Assembly: GCA_947579605.1 (NCBI GenBank)
Contig: OX388317.1
Span: 11,985,384 to 12,049,383, forward strand
Length of the DNA stretch: 64,000 bases
Origin: Athripsodes cinereus
Lineage: Eukaryota; Arthropoda; Insecta; Trichoptera; Leptoceridae
Direction: 5' to 3'
This document shows, piece after piece, positions 42,849 through 54,388 of this stretch (positions within the stretch are counted from its first letter, which is position 1; each line of letters starts with the position of its first letter). The notes beneath the pieces are model-generated. The model was given only the letters and a program-made list of their open reading frames with translations. It made no database searches and had not been told where the DNA came from. The position numbers were made by a program, and so were the translations under genes.

Positions 42849-43950
42849 CGCAGCGGCAGAATTGCCGTCCACACTTCTCAGCATTATACCACCAGATAAG
42901 TATCCATATGATCAGTCATGGTCACACAAAAACTTAACAGTCTAATGCCGAAAAAAAATTACCTATCCAGATATACAGGATATCAAAGGATTAGGCTCAA
43001 AACGCGGGTTCAAAATACCAGCATTGTGCCTGAAATATTTGTGATTAGAAACTTTCTTACAATATTACAAGTGTTTATAATAATAGATTTTTGAATTTTT
43101 ATATATAAATTAAGCGGTAAATCTAATTTTGTAAATTATTTATTAAAGACTTCGGAGTTACCCCTGTAGCTGACATAACTAAAGGTATTATATAAACGGA
43201 CCTGGAATGCCAAATATTTTTTATTTCTGCTGCTAGTTCTGTATATTTACGTATTTTTTCTGCGACGGTTGTTTGAATTTTATTTGTATTTGGGACAGCG
43301 ATGTCCATTAGGAATGTTATTTTATAACGTTAATCATGTAATACTAATTCGGGTCTATTATGATGTATTTGTCTATCTGTTATTATTGTTTTATCAACGC
43401 GGCGGCAGAATTGCCATGCACACTTCTCAGCATTATACAACCAGATAAGTCTCCATATGATCAGTCATGGTCACACAAAAACTTAACAGTCTAATGCCGG
43501 GAAAAATTCACCTATCCAGATATACAGGATATCAAAGGATTAGGCTCAAAACGCGGGATCAAAATACCAGCATTGTGCCTGAAATATCTGTGTTCAAAAA
43601 CTTTTTTACATTATTACAAGTGTTTATTATAATAGATTTTTGAATTTTAATATACAAATTAACCGGTAAATCTAATTTTTGAAAATTATTTATTAAAGAT
43701 TTCGGAGTTACCCCTGTAGCTGACATGACTAAAGGTATTATATAAACCGATCTAGAATGCCAAATATTTTTTATTTCTCCTGCTAGTTCTGTATATTTAC
43801 GTATTTTTTCTGCGACGGTTGTTTGTATATTATGTGTATTTGAAACAGCGATGTCCATTAGGTAAGTTATTTTATAACGTTAATCATGTAATACTAATTC
43901 GGGTCTATTATGATGTACCTATTTGTCTATCTGTTATTATTGTTTTATCA
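42849..43950 (-). pseudogene. Tandem duplication of a retroelement C-terminal remnant
   Basis: Two direct units (42849-43397 and 43398-43950), about 95% alike by eye. On the minus strand each encodes DKTIITDRQ ... NRPELVLHD, a stop, then RYKIT, MDIAVPNT or MDIAVSNT, EKIRKYTELA, IKNIWHSRSVYIIPLVMSAT and GVTPKSLINN. Unit 2 continues to LYIKIQKSIIINTC and ends with a stop after TMLVF. I recall this block as the C-terminal region of reverse-transcriptase-bearing element proteins in arthropods and other animals, but cannot name the clade. Both units have the same in-frame TAA after VLHD, so the stop preceded the duplication. Unit 2 has a 4-bp gain near 43915. Confidence 0.65.
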
Positions 43951-44774
43951 TAAATATTATAATCTCAATTTTATTATTATTATTATTGTTAAAAAATCGT
44001 ATAATAGTATTTGAAATGTGTTAGTATTTCAATAAAACAAACAACTTGCCACGTTTAAAAAAAAATATGCGGACTCTTTCAAAAATCCCTCACGAGTAGG
44101 TATGATGTAGCATGTGCTTGACATTTCCCAAATTACATATAAATAATATAATTTTATTATTATTATTATTATAACGGAATGACAACATTCCTAAATGATT
44201 CCTAAATCATACGATTATTGAGATATGATATCTTTAAAAGTCTATTTTCCAAACGGTTAGGCCATTTTTATATCCGGTAGAGGCAATAGAAAGCAGATGT
44301 CATATTTTATTGCTCTCACTATCAGAGATAAGCTTCTTCTTCTAACATCGACATATTATACCGAATACTTACAATATATTTTGTCAAACTACTTCCAGCA
44401 ATACTACTCTTACGTTTATTTTAGACAATGATAGTCCTATTCATTAGTACTCACTTGCTCTAAGATATCTCGCTACTTAATGATTAGTACACAATGTAAT
44501 GTTTCTAACAATAATAATACTCATCTGGATATTAATTTTGCGCCGTTTTGTGATCTTAACTACTTCAAAGAATCGCATTGGTTTTTCCACTTATTGTTTG
44601 TCAGATTTTAATGAATTATTTCTATTTCTTAACAAGCGAATATGGTGCTTTTAATATTGTCCAATAGAAATATTTATCACATCAGCGCAACATCTTCCAA
44701 CTAAAATTTGTCATTTTTTATATTGATATTAAACATAATGATTACAATGACATATCTTATTAAGATTACTACCT
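43951..44774. other. No recognisable gene
   Basis: AT-rich, with short (TTA)n runs near 43970 and 44155. Confidence 0.4.
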
Positions 44775-44962
44775 GGGCCCCTAGTCAAAACACATTTAAG
44801 CGTTACGTTTTCGTTCAAACAAGACGAGGTTGCGAGAACGCATCAATTTTCGTAACTAAAATACACAAATAGCTACGAAAATTGACACGTTCTCGCAACG
44901 TCGTCAACGTTTGAACGAAAACGAAACGAAAACGTAACGCTTAAATGTGTTTTGACTAGGCC
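44775..44962. mobile_element. MITE, better-preserved copy of the 27603-27800 family
   Basis: Ends GGGCCCCTAGTCAAAACACA and TGTGTTTTGACTAGGCC. Arms pair over about 85 bp: AAGCGTTACGTTTTCGTTC mirrors GAACGAAAACGAAACGAAAA-CGTAACGCTT; CGTTCTCGCAACGTCG lies inside. About 190 bp, non-coding. Confidence 0.8.
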
Positions 44963-45049
44963 TACTGAACCGGCAAACGTTGTTTTGCCATTATACATTA
45001 TTTCTAGATTACTAATATCAATATTAAAAAATAGGGGTTGATGATAGGA

Positions 45050-45325
45050 GAGTGAAAATTTAAGGCTGTATGTATTTTTTGATGCCTCGCCATAAAAAAA
45101 TAAAAAGGTTTGTCCAAATTGTGGTTTTGGACCACCCTTAACTTTAAGGGGTATAAAAAAAGATTTTGGCTGATTCTCAGACTTATTTATTTATTTATTT
45201 TATTCTTCACTGTACATTACCCGATAAACACACAAAATTTCATCAAAATCGATTCAGCCGTTTCGGAGGAGTATGATAACAAACACCGTGCCACGAGAAT
45301 TTTATATATTCGATATGATATGAAT
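45050..45325 (+). mobile_element. 3' end of a widespread insect retroposon, interrupted
   Basis: TTTTGGACCACCCTTAACTT, GGCTGATTCTCAGAC, then after a 37-bp interruption CCCGATAAACACACAAAATT, TCATCAAAATCGATTCAGCC, GTTTCGGAGGAGTATGATAA and CACGAGAATTTTATATATTC. These blocks are familiar as the 3' end of a very common lepidopteran/insect non-LTR family (RTE-type from memory). The interruption, 45185-45221, equals the tail of the LINE end at 6707-6741. Confidence 0.55.
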
Positions 45326-46654
45326 GAACGATTACATTCTATCGTTTATCCGATTTTCTTTTTATCTTCACTTGTCAAACATGGCTTTTTTAACTTGCCA
45401 TTTTAGTACAGATGGAATTATATCTACTGACAAAATGTGCTAACCTAGTGTAAACTATTTTTTATGGATTATAGAAAAGTAATAAGCCGTCAAAGTGACA
45501 TATCGATTCGCGGTTATAATATCATGAAGTAGTTTGGTCTACGTCTATAACAGTTTTTATAATAAAACAAATATTATAATATCTAGGGAAAATGTTTTAT
45601 AATACCAACTTGTTATCACATAAAATGACTATGTAATTTCAGTAGGTTTCTGTATCATAAAGAGCACATTATTAAGACTTGTTTATAAACTGAAGAACGT
45701 AAGAAGTATGCTATAGTTGTGTTGTTGTCGTTATTAGTGTGTTCTTGTGTACTTCAAATGTACACAAGTATTCCTGGAATCCGAAGGATATATCAGGAAA
45801 TAATTTCTACTTTCAGGTTTTTAATTAATAATTAATAACATTAATTATTTGTTCAGTATTTAAAAATGTTTTAATCGTTGTTATTGTAGGTATACCTCAA
45901 AAAGTACGCAGGTTTTCCTGGAATTCGTCGAAAAATATCAGAAATTATTCAATTTTTAAATTAATTTGTTAAATATTTAAAAACGTTTTTATATTAGGTA
46001 TATGCAACCAAATAATTAACTTTTGAAAAAAAATCAGTAGGTATGCGGATACATATTGAAAGTGTATAGTTGAACAGTCAACTTTTATAGTGACCGTTGT
46101 GTTCATCCCTTATTTGTCAATTAAATATTCAGAATGACTGGTAAGCCTCGCCAGTTAATCTAATTCTATCATAACTTGTATCATACTTTAATAAGGTTAT
46201 TTGAATAAATTGAAAGTGTATATAGAATGAATACTTTTATGAAGGTTTCACGAGATTCCGTTGGTTGCTATGCAAACATAACTCTCTTTAACTACCTTCA
46301 CGGTTGCCAACGATTTTTTGAAAAAAGGTAAGTTTTAAATAAAGCAATAACAATTTTTGTATCAAAACAAAACCCCGAAAAATAAAGCTAGATATAAATA
46401 CACACTCTGCGCAGTACCTGCATTAACTAAATTGCGGAAAAAGGCCTTTTGTTTTGTAAAATACTCGCTAATTGGATTAAACTGTTTCATGATACTCGTA
46501 ATTTTCTTCGGAATAATCGCAAATCGCAGAGGCGGTCTAAGATCTTGCAGATTTCAACCAATCCATTTTTTTTTAAGACATGAATCTAGTTTTTTGTTTT
46601 AAACTCAAATACAACTTTATAAACCTTTCATAGTGGGTAAACTAAAAGTTTCTG
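45326..46654. other. No recognisable gene
   Basis: AT-rich. An 81-codon frame at 46357-46602 has no motif. Confidence 0.4.
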
Positions 46655-46747
46655 TAGTGAAAGGAGAGTTTGCCGGCACCTGGGATCGAACCGCCTACCT
46701 ATTGTGCACGAGGCCAAAATTCTTCCTCCAGGGTACCAACGAACTCA
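46655..46747 (-). mobile_element. tRNA-like SINE head
   Basis: Minus sense: TTGGTACCCTGGAGGAAG (A-box-like), then about 30 nt, then GGCGGTTCGATCCCAGG, an excellent B box. Spacing fits a tRNA-derived SINE. The body beyond is not recognised. Not an intact tRNA gene. Confidence 0.5.
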
Positions 46748-48584
46748 AACTTTAAATAAAATTATTTACGACAGAGAGAAGATAACCAAATAAAAATTAA
46801 CTCGCCTTCTATATATTAACTTATGATTGTTTTTAATTATATTTTTATATAAAATTGCTTGTAATTAGTATAAGTAAAGAATAAATAAATAAAATAACCC
46901 ATTTATTAATTACATTCAGTAATCAGTACCTAAACCCATCGGTGCATCTTCACTATCACTCTTTAACAGAACATCTTCCTCATCACAGACAAATTTGTTG
47001 AAGATAAAACATTATCATGTACAGCGTCCTCGAAGTGCTATGGCACAAAGATGGCGCTTTAAATACTCTCCGTTTATTATTATTATCAACTTTGAATCTT
47101 TTTAACATAAACTCACTTATGTGATAGAAAAAACGAATAAATTTTTACCTTTATATTATTTAGAATCTTAGAATCCATTATATGCAGATTAATAAACAAG
47201 TATATTTTTTTTTAAATTGTTCATGTCATACCTTATACATTAGAAGTTCTAGAGTAGTTGTCTATTTCATCTGTCGTTAGATCCGCTCCTGTAGGAATGT
47301 TGTTTTTCTCCGTGTTCATGTTTGTAAATAATATTTGAGAACCATTGGAATGCGTCCCACAGTTGGAGTATAGTTGGGTAATGAACGCAAACAATTAATG
47401 AAATTAAATGCGCGTGAATGTAAGTTCGTTGTAGATAATATTCTCCGTAGTATTATATTAGCGAATAAAATCATATAAGTAAACTTATTGTACGTTAGTT
47501 GTACTATTCATAAGTACAAATTTATATATAAGTACATACATACAATGTAGGCATCTAAATATTTTTTATATGAATATTTTCAGTTTCTGTATTTCAGTAT
47601 TTAAAGAGTTTTTGAACTTTTATTTTTATGAAAATTTATATTGCTCAAAGTCTAAGAATGAGACAGCGTGCCTTAATAAGGGTTGCTCAGAGTGTGTCCT
47701 TGGAGTCGGTAGCTCCACAGACGAAAACATGTTACTATTCGCGGGAATAACAGGAAAAGAGCCTCTCTGAAATGGATTCCCTCTGGAGCAAAGGCAAGTT
47801 GCGCATCCTAGGACATTTAAAAAGTACCTAAAAACCTTTTATTTTACTAAATATTATTTATAATTAAATACGTTTTATTACATTTTTGCCGTGGATTGTA
47901 TCTAAAATATTTGATGTTATTCAGTATAATTATTTAACTTTTGACGTGGATACCTATTTGTATCCGAGATTCTCATTAAATATATTTATATATTAAGTAT
48001 TTCATGGTCAAACGTAGATGATTCAATATTGATAAATTGTACAGTGGCCTTGAGGAGCTTTGGCATATAAACGAAACTTGTTGTTCAAAAATAATGATAA
48101 TAATATTCTGCCTATTCTCAGCTATTTATAACAAATGAATCGTCCATAATCGGCATTATTTTAATGCAACATGTAATAATACTTTGAACTAGAATAATTA
48201 GCAAATGCGCAACTTTGATTATGCGATAAATACTCAATATAACATTCTGATGCAAAAATATTTTTATATAATATATTTTTTACCCACTTAAAATTAGATG
48301 AAGTACCTACATTGGTGGTGTGATTTCTCCATATAATATTTTTTTTGCATAACCATTCTTTTATAAAATCAAAAGACTCCCCAACGTATTATTTCCCAGG
48401 CAACGAGGACGGAAAACTATTTTGTGAAAACTCTATGAGATGGGGGGTTAAAACTTCAAACTACTTGACACCTTAACTGATTCAAACCTCGTGGCGAAGT
48501 TAATATTGAAAATATGCGTTTATTATGTATTTTGTACTTTGTCTATGTACCTACGTTCAATTTCATTATTGTGGATTGAATAGA
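46748..48584. other. No recognisable gene
   Basis: AT-rich. A higher-complexity patch at 47655-47820 (GGTTGCTCAGAGTGTGTCCT, GGAATAACAGGAAAAGAGCC) looks like an old interspersed repeat of unknown family. Confidence 0.4.
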
Positions 48585-48775
48585 ATGCATGTGCATTTGT
48601 TACGATGGTTTGGACATGTGGAGCGAGATCGTATGAGATGTATCTACGAAATCACTCGAAATTTCTAAAATGCATGGGAAATTGCATGAGTGTGGAAAAA
48701 GCAAAAATATGTAACGACAAATCAAAACGGTTTTCTCTCTGCCTACCTCTCTTATAACATGACATGAAGGTATAT
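48585..48775 (+). pseudogene. Decayed LINE C-terminus related to 11550-14990
   Basis: Encodes LLRWFGHVERDRMRCIYEI before a stop, later CTCTGCCTACCTCTCTTATA and a TATG-like end. Compare LRWFGHVERM in the intact LINE. A large internal deletion and several breaks. Confidence 0.6.
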
Positions 48776-50220
48776 TGTGGCGTGTAAAACCGATTTTTTA
48801 ATATTTATTTATATATTTATTTACACTTCTACATGGCAGAGCCTTCTACATGTTTAAATTAAAAAAATAATAAAACAACAAAAGCAATTTAACAGACCAA
48901 TGAAACTTAATTTAGTTATAAAAAAATTAATTAAAGTTTTTTGATAATATTATCATAATAATTATGAATGAAAGTTGATAACATAATAAGGCTGAAAAGA
49001 TCTGAAGTCGAGTCTATCAGCTGTTAGGGGCTGGAGGAGTTAAAAGGAATTTTGCTTCTAGTGGAAATAATATTTTAGTCAAAGGATTTCCCTAGTGATT
49101 CTAACATCATTATTTATGATTTTTCTATTTTTGAAAAAGAATTCAACTCTTACAACATTGTCTATAGATATGTAGGTATGTATGTTTGTATGATTTTCTC
49201 GCTGGCGTAAGGACTTTTGTATATAATAGTCTATAATAGTCTATGTGTATAATCGAGTATTATAAGAACAAGCGTAAATTATTTTTTGTTATAGGCGAAC
49301 TTACACTTTTCTTGATTAAAGGTCTTTTTAAATCTTCATAATGATTGCTTTCAGTTACACCAGGCAGCAGTAAACTTTCTGATTATTTTTTTCCACTTAT
49401 GTCTACCCTAGCTATATGAAGATCTTCCGGAACAGATTCTCTTTTTGTCTTCTGGATCGAGTCACTCTACCAAAGTTGTGCTCAATGACGATATTTTTTT
49501 CCTTCAACTCTCTTTCCATAATCATTTGTTATATTATTATGTATCGTTGAAATAATATACTCTCAATAATGACGTAGACTTCTTCAAATACATATCAAAC
49601 AGAAATAAGAAACACATGCGGTATGGGTAGCTAATGGAAGATAGTTTCACACAATAACAAGAACATTACATTATGCGTTTAATATAAAAGTGTTTTATTC
49701 TGTTCTTGTAGAATAGGAATCTTTGATATCCGCAGGGCTCTTGGCAAATAATGTAACTTATAGATACCTATAGAATACCACATTATTCCATTCATAGATG
49801 TGTAGGTATTTTATAACGTTTGTTATAATGTATTATGTGACTGCATATTCGTCTCTTAGTTCCCGGGTAGGAATGACAAAAATCATCGACTCTTGTTAAA
49901 TAAGACAAAAATTCACATTTTCCCATTAACATTTGAATGTTCTTTTAACTACTCATATAAAAGATGTGAATTTTTGGAAAAACTGTGGTTTGGAACTAGA
50001 TTTCTCAGATTAAAAACCTGGGAATAGAATGAGGCATGATACAGAGAAATTGAGAATAAATCCTGGGCTTAAGGAGAACTCTTTATCAGCCTCGTGTCGA
50101 TGCATGATTATAGAAACTATATCATGTCTTCCTATAGGAAAGTTCACATATGTGTACCATGTATGTATACTCGCAGATACCTAATTGGTCATTGCTTATT
50201 TCAAATAGGGTGGACTATTG
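48776..50220. other. No recognisable gene
   Basis: AT-rich; an (ATTT)n tract near 48805 may be another LINE tail. Confidence 0.4.
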
Positions 50221-50224
50221 ACTT

Positions 50225-50649
50225 TGTGGAGGTGTGATGCCTCCGTAACAGATCTTGTGACTCCTACATGTAGCAACTTATGGAAAGTTCCATAGTATTG
50301 TTGCATGTAGGATGAATGAGTGAGGAGAGATTGGTTTTGCTAACCAGCGAGCATTCTCGTTTGGTCGCTCACTCGCGGTGGTTTACTATTTTCGTTGTGT
50401 TCTTGTACTCACGCGTTCTAATATTTTATTCAACCAAAAATATACTCATTGAATTTGTAATAGTATAGAACTAAAATTAGAGCATTAAATCGTATTGTGG
50501 AACATCAAACTGGTGGAAAAGCTTTTAATTGTAGCCTACTCATTTACAGGTGAGAGAAATCTAGTAATTAACTTCCTTCTCAGAACTTGTCTTACACAAG
50601 TTCACCATATCCTCGCAGTAGGATATAGGTAACACATAAAATCGTTTCA
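50225..50649 (+). repeat. 5' LTR
   Basis: 425 bp, TG...CA ends. Contains a strong hairpin at 50262-50312 (TCCTACATGTAGCAAC against GTTGCATGTAGGA, with TATGGAA/TTCCATA inside), and GAACTTGT/ACAAGTTC further on. A TATA-like TAATATTTTATT lies near 50419. Confidence 0.95.
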
Positions 50650-50650
50650 G

Positions 50651-50660
50651 TGGTGACCCC
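50651..50660 (+). promoter_or_regulatory. Primer binding site, tRNA-Trp type
   Basis: TGGTGACCCC begins one base after the LTR. It complements the conserved 3' end of eukaryotic tRNA-Trp (GGGGTCACCA), the primer of CsRn1-type elements. Confidence 0.75.
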
Positions 50661-51672
50661 TTTTCGTGTTAAATAAAAAGAAAAAACGCGCAATACAAAA
50701 AAAAAATAACTAAAGATTCAGGCTACAGAACGATCGACGACATTTTTTTGAGGTTAACAATACCTTTCCTTTTTTTCATATCGAAATAAAAACCTTTTCA
50801 TCGGTTCTATTTTTCATACCAGTAATAACCATTTATACCAGCTTATTGTTCCAAACAGATCAGATAACAAAAATTGTGTTCAGAACGTCGTGTGATTATC
50901 ATATCTAAAATAAAGTCGGATTTTCGATTTTTTTCACAGATCGAATAAAGTAAATTAACAGAGTCGAAATTATCTTAAAAACACGTAATACTATAAAACA
51001 TAACATCTGGCGAAACAACGCAAAAGTTCTTATTGTTGAGGGAATTGTGGTATACTTTGTCGACGAGAATACAGTAGCCAAGATCATTACCACATAATAT
51101 ACCTATTAATTACTTTATTCCACATACAGCGCCTCCGGCGAATGAAAAAAAAAGGTCGCGAAAGAAAAAGTTCAAAGCGGTTTTTTCCCACGTCTAGTAC
51201 AGATTATTATCACCACACCGACGAGGCGCAGCGACCACACGAGAATCCATGACTCGGAACAGTCTTCAGTTCATTAAAATATAGAGTCAATAGTTTGTTT
51301 AGAAATAATTTCATTTTTTTTTGTTTATTTCATTTTTGTTTTTACTTTTAAAAGAATCCCGAACTGAATTCACCGTTGCCGAGGTAAGGTGCCAAGGTCA
51401 TACAACTAGTGTTAAAAAACATATTATATTGTAAGGTTATTGTATCGAAGTGTCACATTCGACTCGCTCTGTAAACAGTGAAAACAAGGTACGTGATCCT
51501 ATTTAACGTTTTATATTATTTGTTGTTCATAAAATACTACTGAAATATAAACTTTTGATTAATATCGATATACCACGTATCTTGTGACATACAGACGCGA
51601 ACCGGAAGCGTACCTTCCTTGTAAATTATAATTGAAACATTGTTATTGCATATACTGTAAAATTACTACAAA
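50661..51672 (+). other. Leader of the LTR element
   Basis: About 1 kb without a significant frame. GAGGTAAGGT at 51380 and AAGGTACGTG at 51486 are donor-like; splicing is not established. Confidence 0.5.
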
Positions 51673-52542
51673 ATGCCTAAAGAAGATAACTTGTACATGG
51701 AAGACACTTCTGCAGAAGGTTCTATACCAGAAGAAACACAACCAGAGACGGAGTTATACAAGGTATCTGTCAAACCAACACCGTTCTGGAGAGATAGGTG
51801 CAAGCTTTGGATATTTCACTTAGAATCGCAGTTTAAATTAGCTCGTATTAAGGACGACGAAACAAAATACTACATAGTGGTAAGCCAGCTCGACAGAGAA
51901 GCGTTAGATGCAGTATCTGACATCGTAACAGACCCTCCGAGCAAAGATAAATATAATGTGCTAAAAGAAACATTAATCAAACGTTTCACTGAATCGGAAC
52001 ATGCCAGATTAACTAAACTATTGTCTAATTTACAGCTTGGTGACAGAAGTCCTACAACACTGCTGAGACAAATGACAGAGCTAGCTGGTCATAAGCTAGC
52101 TGATTCAGACATATTAAAAACTTTGTGGTTACAGCAACTTCCAGGCAATGTGCAGGCAGTATTGGCAGGTTGCGACAATACCTCAGTGCAAAAAATGGCA
52201 GAGACGGCGGACAAGATAATGGAAGTCTACCAACCGCAAACAGTGATGGCAGTCGACACACGCCAATCAAGACACCAACATGAATTGAAAGACAGCTTGG
52301 AAAACATGATCACGAAGTTAGTGGAGAAAGTTGAAAAATTAGAGACAGAGGTAAGACATTTCCGTTCACGTTCTCGTTCCAGATCAAACAACAGACCTTT
52401 CAGAGGCAGAAACAATAGCCAAAGACGACAAAACACTGAAGTAAATGCAGACGGACTGTGCTATTGGCATCAGAGGTTTGGCGACAAGGCATATAAATGC
52501 AGGGAGACATGCGTGAAATACAACAAAACACAGGAAAACTAA
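51673..52542 (+). CDS. Gag of the CsRn1-type element
   Basis: 289 residues. Residues about 28-165 are the capsid-like core typical of this group: FWRDRCKLWIFHLESQFKLA, IVVSQLDREALDAV, RFTESEHARLTKLLSNLQLG, LADSDILKTLWLQQLPGNVQ. An RS-rich basic stretch near 235-255 (RSRSRSRS, RGRNNSQRRQ) precedes an unusual zinc knuckle, C-x2-H-x9-C-x3-C (about 263-280), instead of the common CCHC. The product packages element RNA into cytoplasmic particles. The frame is intact; pol begins in the -1 frame within the last about 45 bp, so a -1 frameshift is the likely route to the protease. The ATG has a good context (AAAATGCC). Confidence 0.9.
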   Translation: MPKEDNLYMEDTSAEGSIPEETQPETELYKVSVKPTPFWRDRCKLWIFHLESQFKLARIKDDETKYYIVVSQLDREALDAVSDIVTDPPSKDKYNVLKETLIKRFTESEHARLTKLLSNLQLGDRSPTTLLRQMTELAGHKLADSDILKTLWLQQLPGNVQAVLAGCDNTSVQKMAETADKIMEVYQPQTVMAVDTRQSRHQHELKDSLENMITKLVEKVEKLETEVRHFRSRSRSRSNNRPFRGRNNSQRRQNTEVNADGLCYWHQRFGDKAYKCRETCVKYNKTQEN

Positions 52543-52850
52543 ATGCCCTCCATTGTGACGCAGCGGCGATGGAGAGATCTACAGGTACAAGGCTGCATAT
52601 CTACGACAAGGTAAATCACTTAAATTATTTGATTGACTCCGGAGCAGAAGTATCAGTTATACCAGTTCATAGAAAGTTTGTAAATACAAAAAGCAAAGAT
52701 CCAACAACATGTTTATATGGCGCTAATGGCTCAATTATCAATACATTTGGTACCAAAACTATAAATGTCTCATTAAACTTAAGAAGGAATTTCCCTTGGA
52801 CATTCATTATAGCGGAAGTAGAGAAACCAATCTTGGGTGCCGACTTCTAA
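52497..52850 (+). CDS. Aspartic protease region of pol
   Basis: About 117 residues in the -1 frame relative to gag. LIDSGAEVSVIP at about 45-56 is the aspartic protease active site, and the later ILGADF is the usual C-terminal landmark. It would cleave the Gag-Pol polyprotein. The frame ends in TAA at 52848-52850, exactly after that landmark, whereas the RT continues in another frame. In relatives protease and RT share one frame, so this is a break in the present copy or, less likely, a translational control point. Confidence 0.8.
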   Translation: MQGDMREIQQNTGKLNALHCDAAAMERSTGTRLHIYDKVNHLNYLIDSGAEVSVIPVHRKFVNTKSKDPTTCLYGANGSIINTFGTKTINVSLNLRRNFPWTFIIAEVEKPILGADF

Positions 52851-54388
52851 AACGATATGCTCTTGTTGTAGATTTACACAATAAACAATTAATAGATACT
52901 ATTACAGGCTTAAGTAGCACAGGCAGAACTTATAAAATTGGATCAATGTCCATTAGCACAATCGATTCAAATAATGAATATCTGTCGTTATTAGAGAAGT
53001 ATAAAGAAATCACTCAACCCATGAAAAGTACTGACCCAATTAAACATAATGTCACTCATCACATTGTCACCTATGGTCCACCTATTAAGAGCAAACCTAG
53101 GAGATTAAGTCCAGAACAGTATGAGGCAGCGCGAAAAGAATTTCAACTTATGTGTGAGCAGGGCATTTGCAGGCCATCAAAAAGTCCTTGGGCTTCCCCG
53201 CTTCATATGGTACGGAAAGCCGATGGCTCATGGCGTCCCTGTGGAGACTACAGACGTCTCAATGCTGTCACTAAACAAGACGCATACCCTATACCACAAT
53301 TATCGGATTTCAGTCATCACTTAGCCAACTCACGAGTCTTTTCCACAATAGATCTAGTTCGGGCTTACAACCAAATACCAGTAGAGCCCGGCGACGTTGA
53401 AAAAACGGCGATCATTTGCCCTCTGGGACTCTTTGAGTTCACAAAGCTTAGTTTTGGCTTATGTGGAGCCGCACAGAGCTTTCAAAGGATCATTAATGAG
53501 ATCCTAGGAGACCTCCCGTTCACCTTTGCTTACATTGACGACATATTAGTAGCGTCAAGAGACGTTGAGGAACATAAAAATCATCTTATAATACTTTTTG
53601 AAAAATTACAGGAGTATGGCCTGAAACTCAACATGAAGAAGTGTGTCTTTGGGAAACCAGAAGTCAAGTTCCTGGGTTACATGGTGAACAAAGATGGCAT
53701 CAGACCAATACCGGAGAAGGTAGAAACCATAAGAGATTTTCCACTCCCTAGGACAGTCAAAGAGTTACGACGTTACCTGGGTATGTTAAACTTTTATCGA
53801 AAATTTTTACCTAGAGCAGCTGAGATTCAAAAACCATTATTTGAAATCACTGCTTGTCCAAAGAAGGATGACAAAAAACTTATACAATGGACAGAAGCTT
53901 CCACAGCTGCATTTGAAGCAAGCAAAGAACAATTGGCTAAGACTACATTACTCACCCACCACCATAAGAACGGGAAACTTATCCTTAGAGTGGATGCGAG
54001 TGATACCGCCATAGGGGGAGTTTTACAACAGATAGTCGAAGAGGATTCCCCAGACGAGTTACCCCTAGCCTTTTTCTCAAGAAAATTATCAAAAACCCAA
54101 CTTAACTATAGTACATATGATAGAGAACTTACTGCTATTCATGACAGTTTAAAATATTTCAGGGAATATATAGAAGGAAGACCCTTAACTATCTATACTG
54201 ATCATAAGCCTATTACATTCGCTTTCACCAAGAAGGCAGACACTGCTTCACCTAGACAGAGACGTCAATTAGATTTTATTTCTCAATTCACTACGAATAT
54301 AATACATACGAAGGGAGAGGACAATGTTGTAGCAGATACACTATCAAGAATCGAGGTAATATACGATAGAGTGAATATAGATTTTTAA
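52796..54388 (+). pseudogene. Reverse transcriptase/RNase H region of pol
   Basis: About 530 codons, open but lacking its upstream link to the protease. RT: SPWASPLHMVRKADGSWRPC, CGDYRRLN, FSTIDLVRAYNQIPV, FGLCGAAQSFQR, the catalytic YIDD near residue 246, VKFLGYMV, and RRYLGMLNFYRKFLP. RNase H catalytic acids: VDAS (about 399), DREL (about 442) and TDHKP (about 468), then QLDFISQF and DNVVADTLSR. It copies element RNA into DNA and removes the RNA. The frame ends in TAA (54386-54388), after which the same phase continues with the integrase, so an in-frame stop separates the two. Confidence 0.85.

Noticed and set aside
46655..46747. tRNA gene on the minus strand
   Set aside because: B box is good, but the cloverleaf is incomplete; fits a SINE head better.
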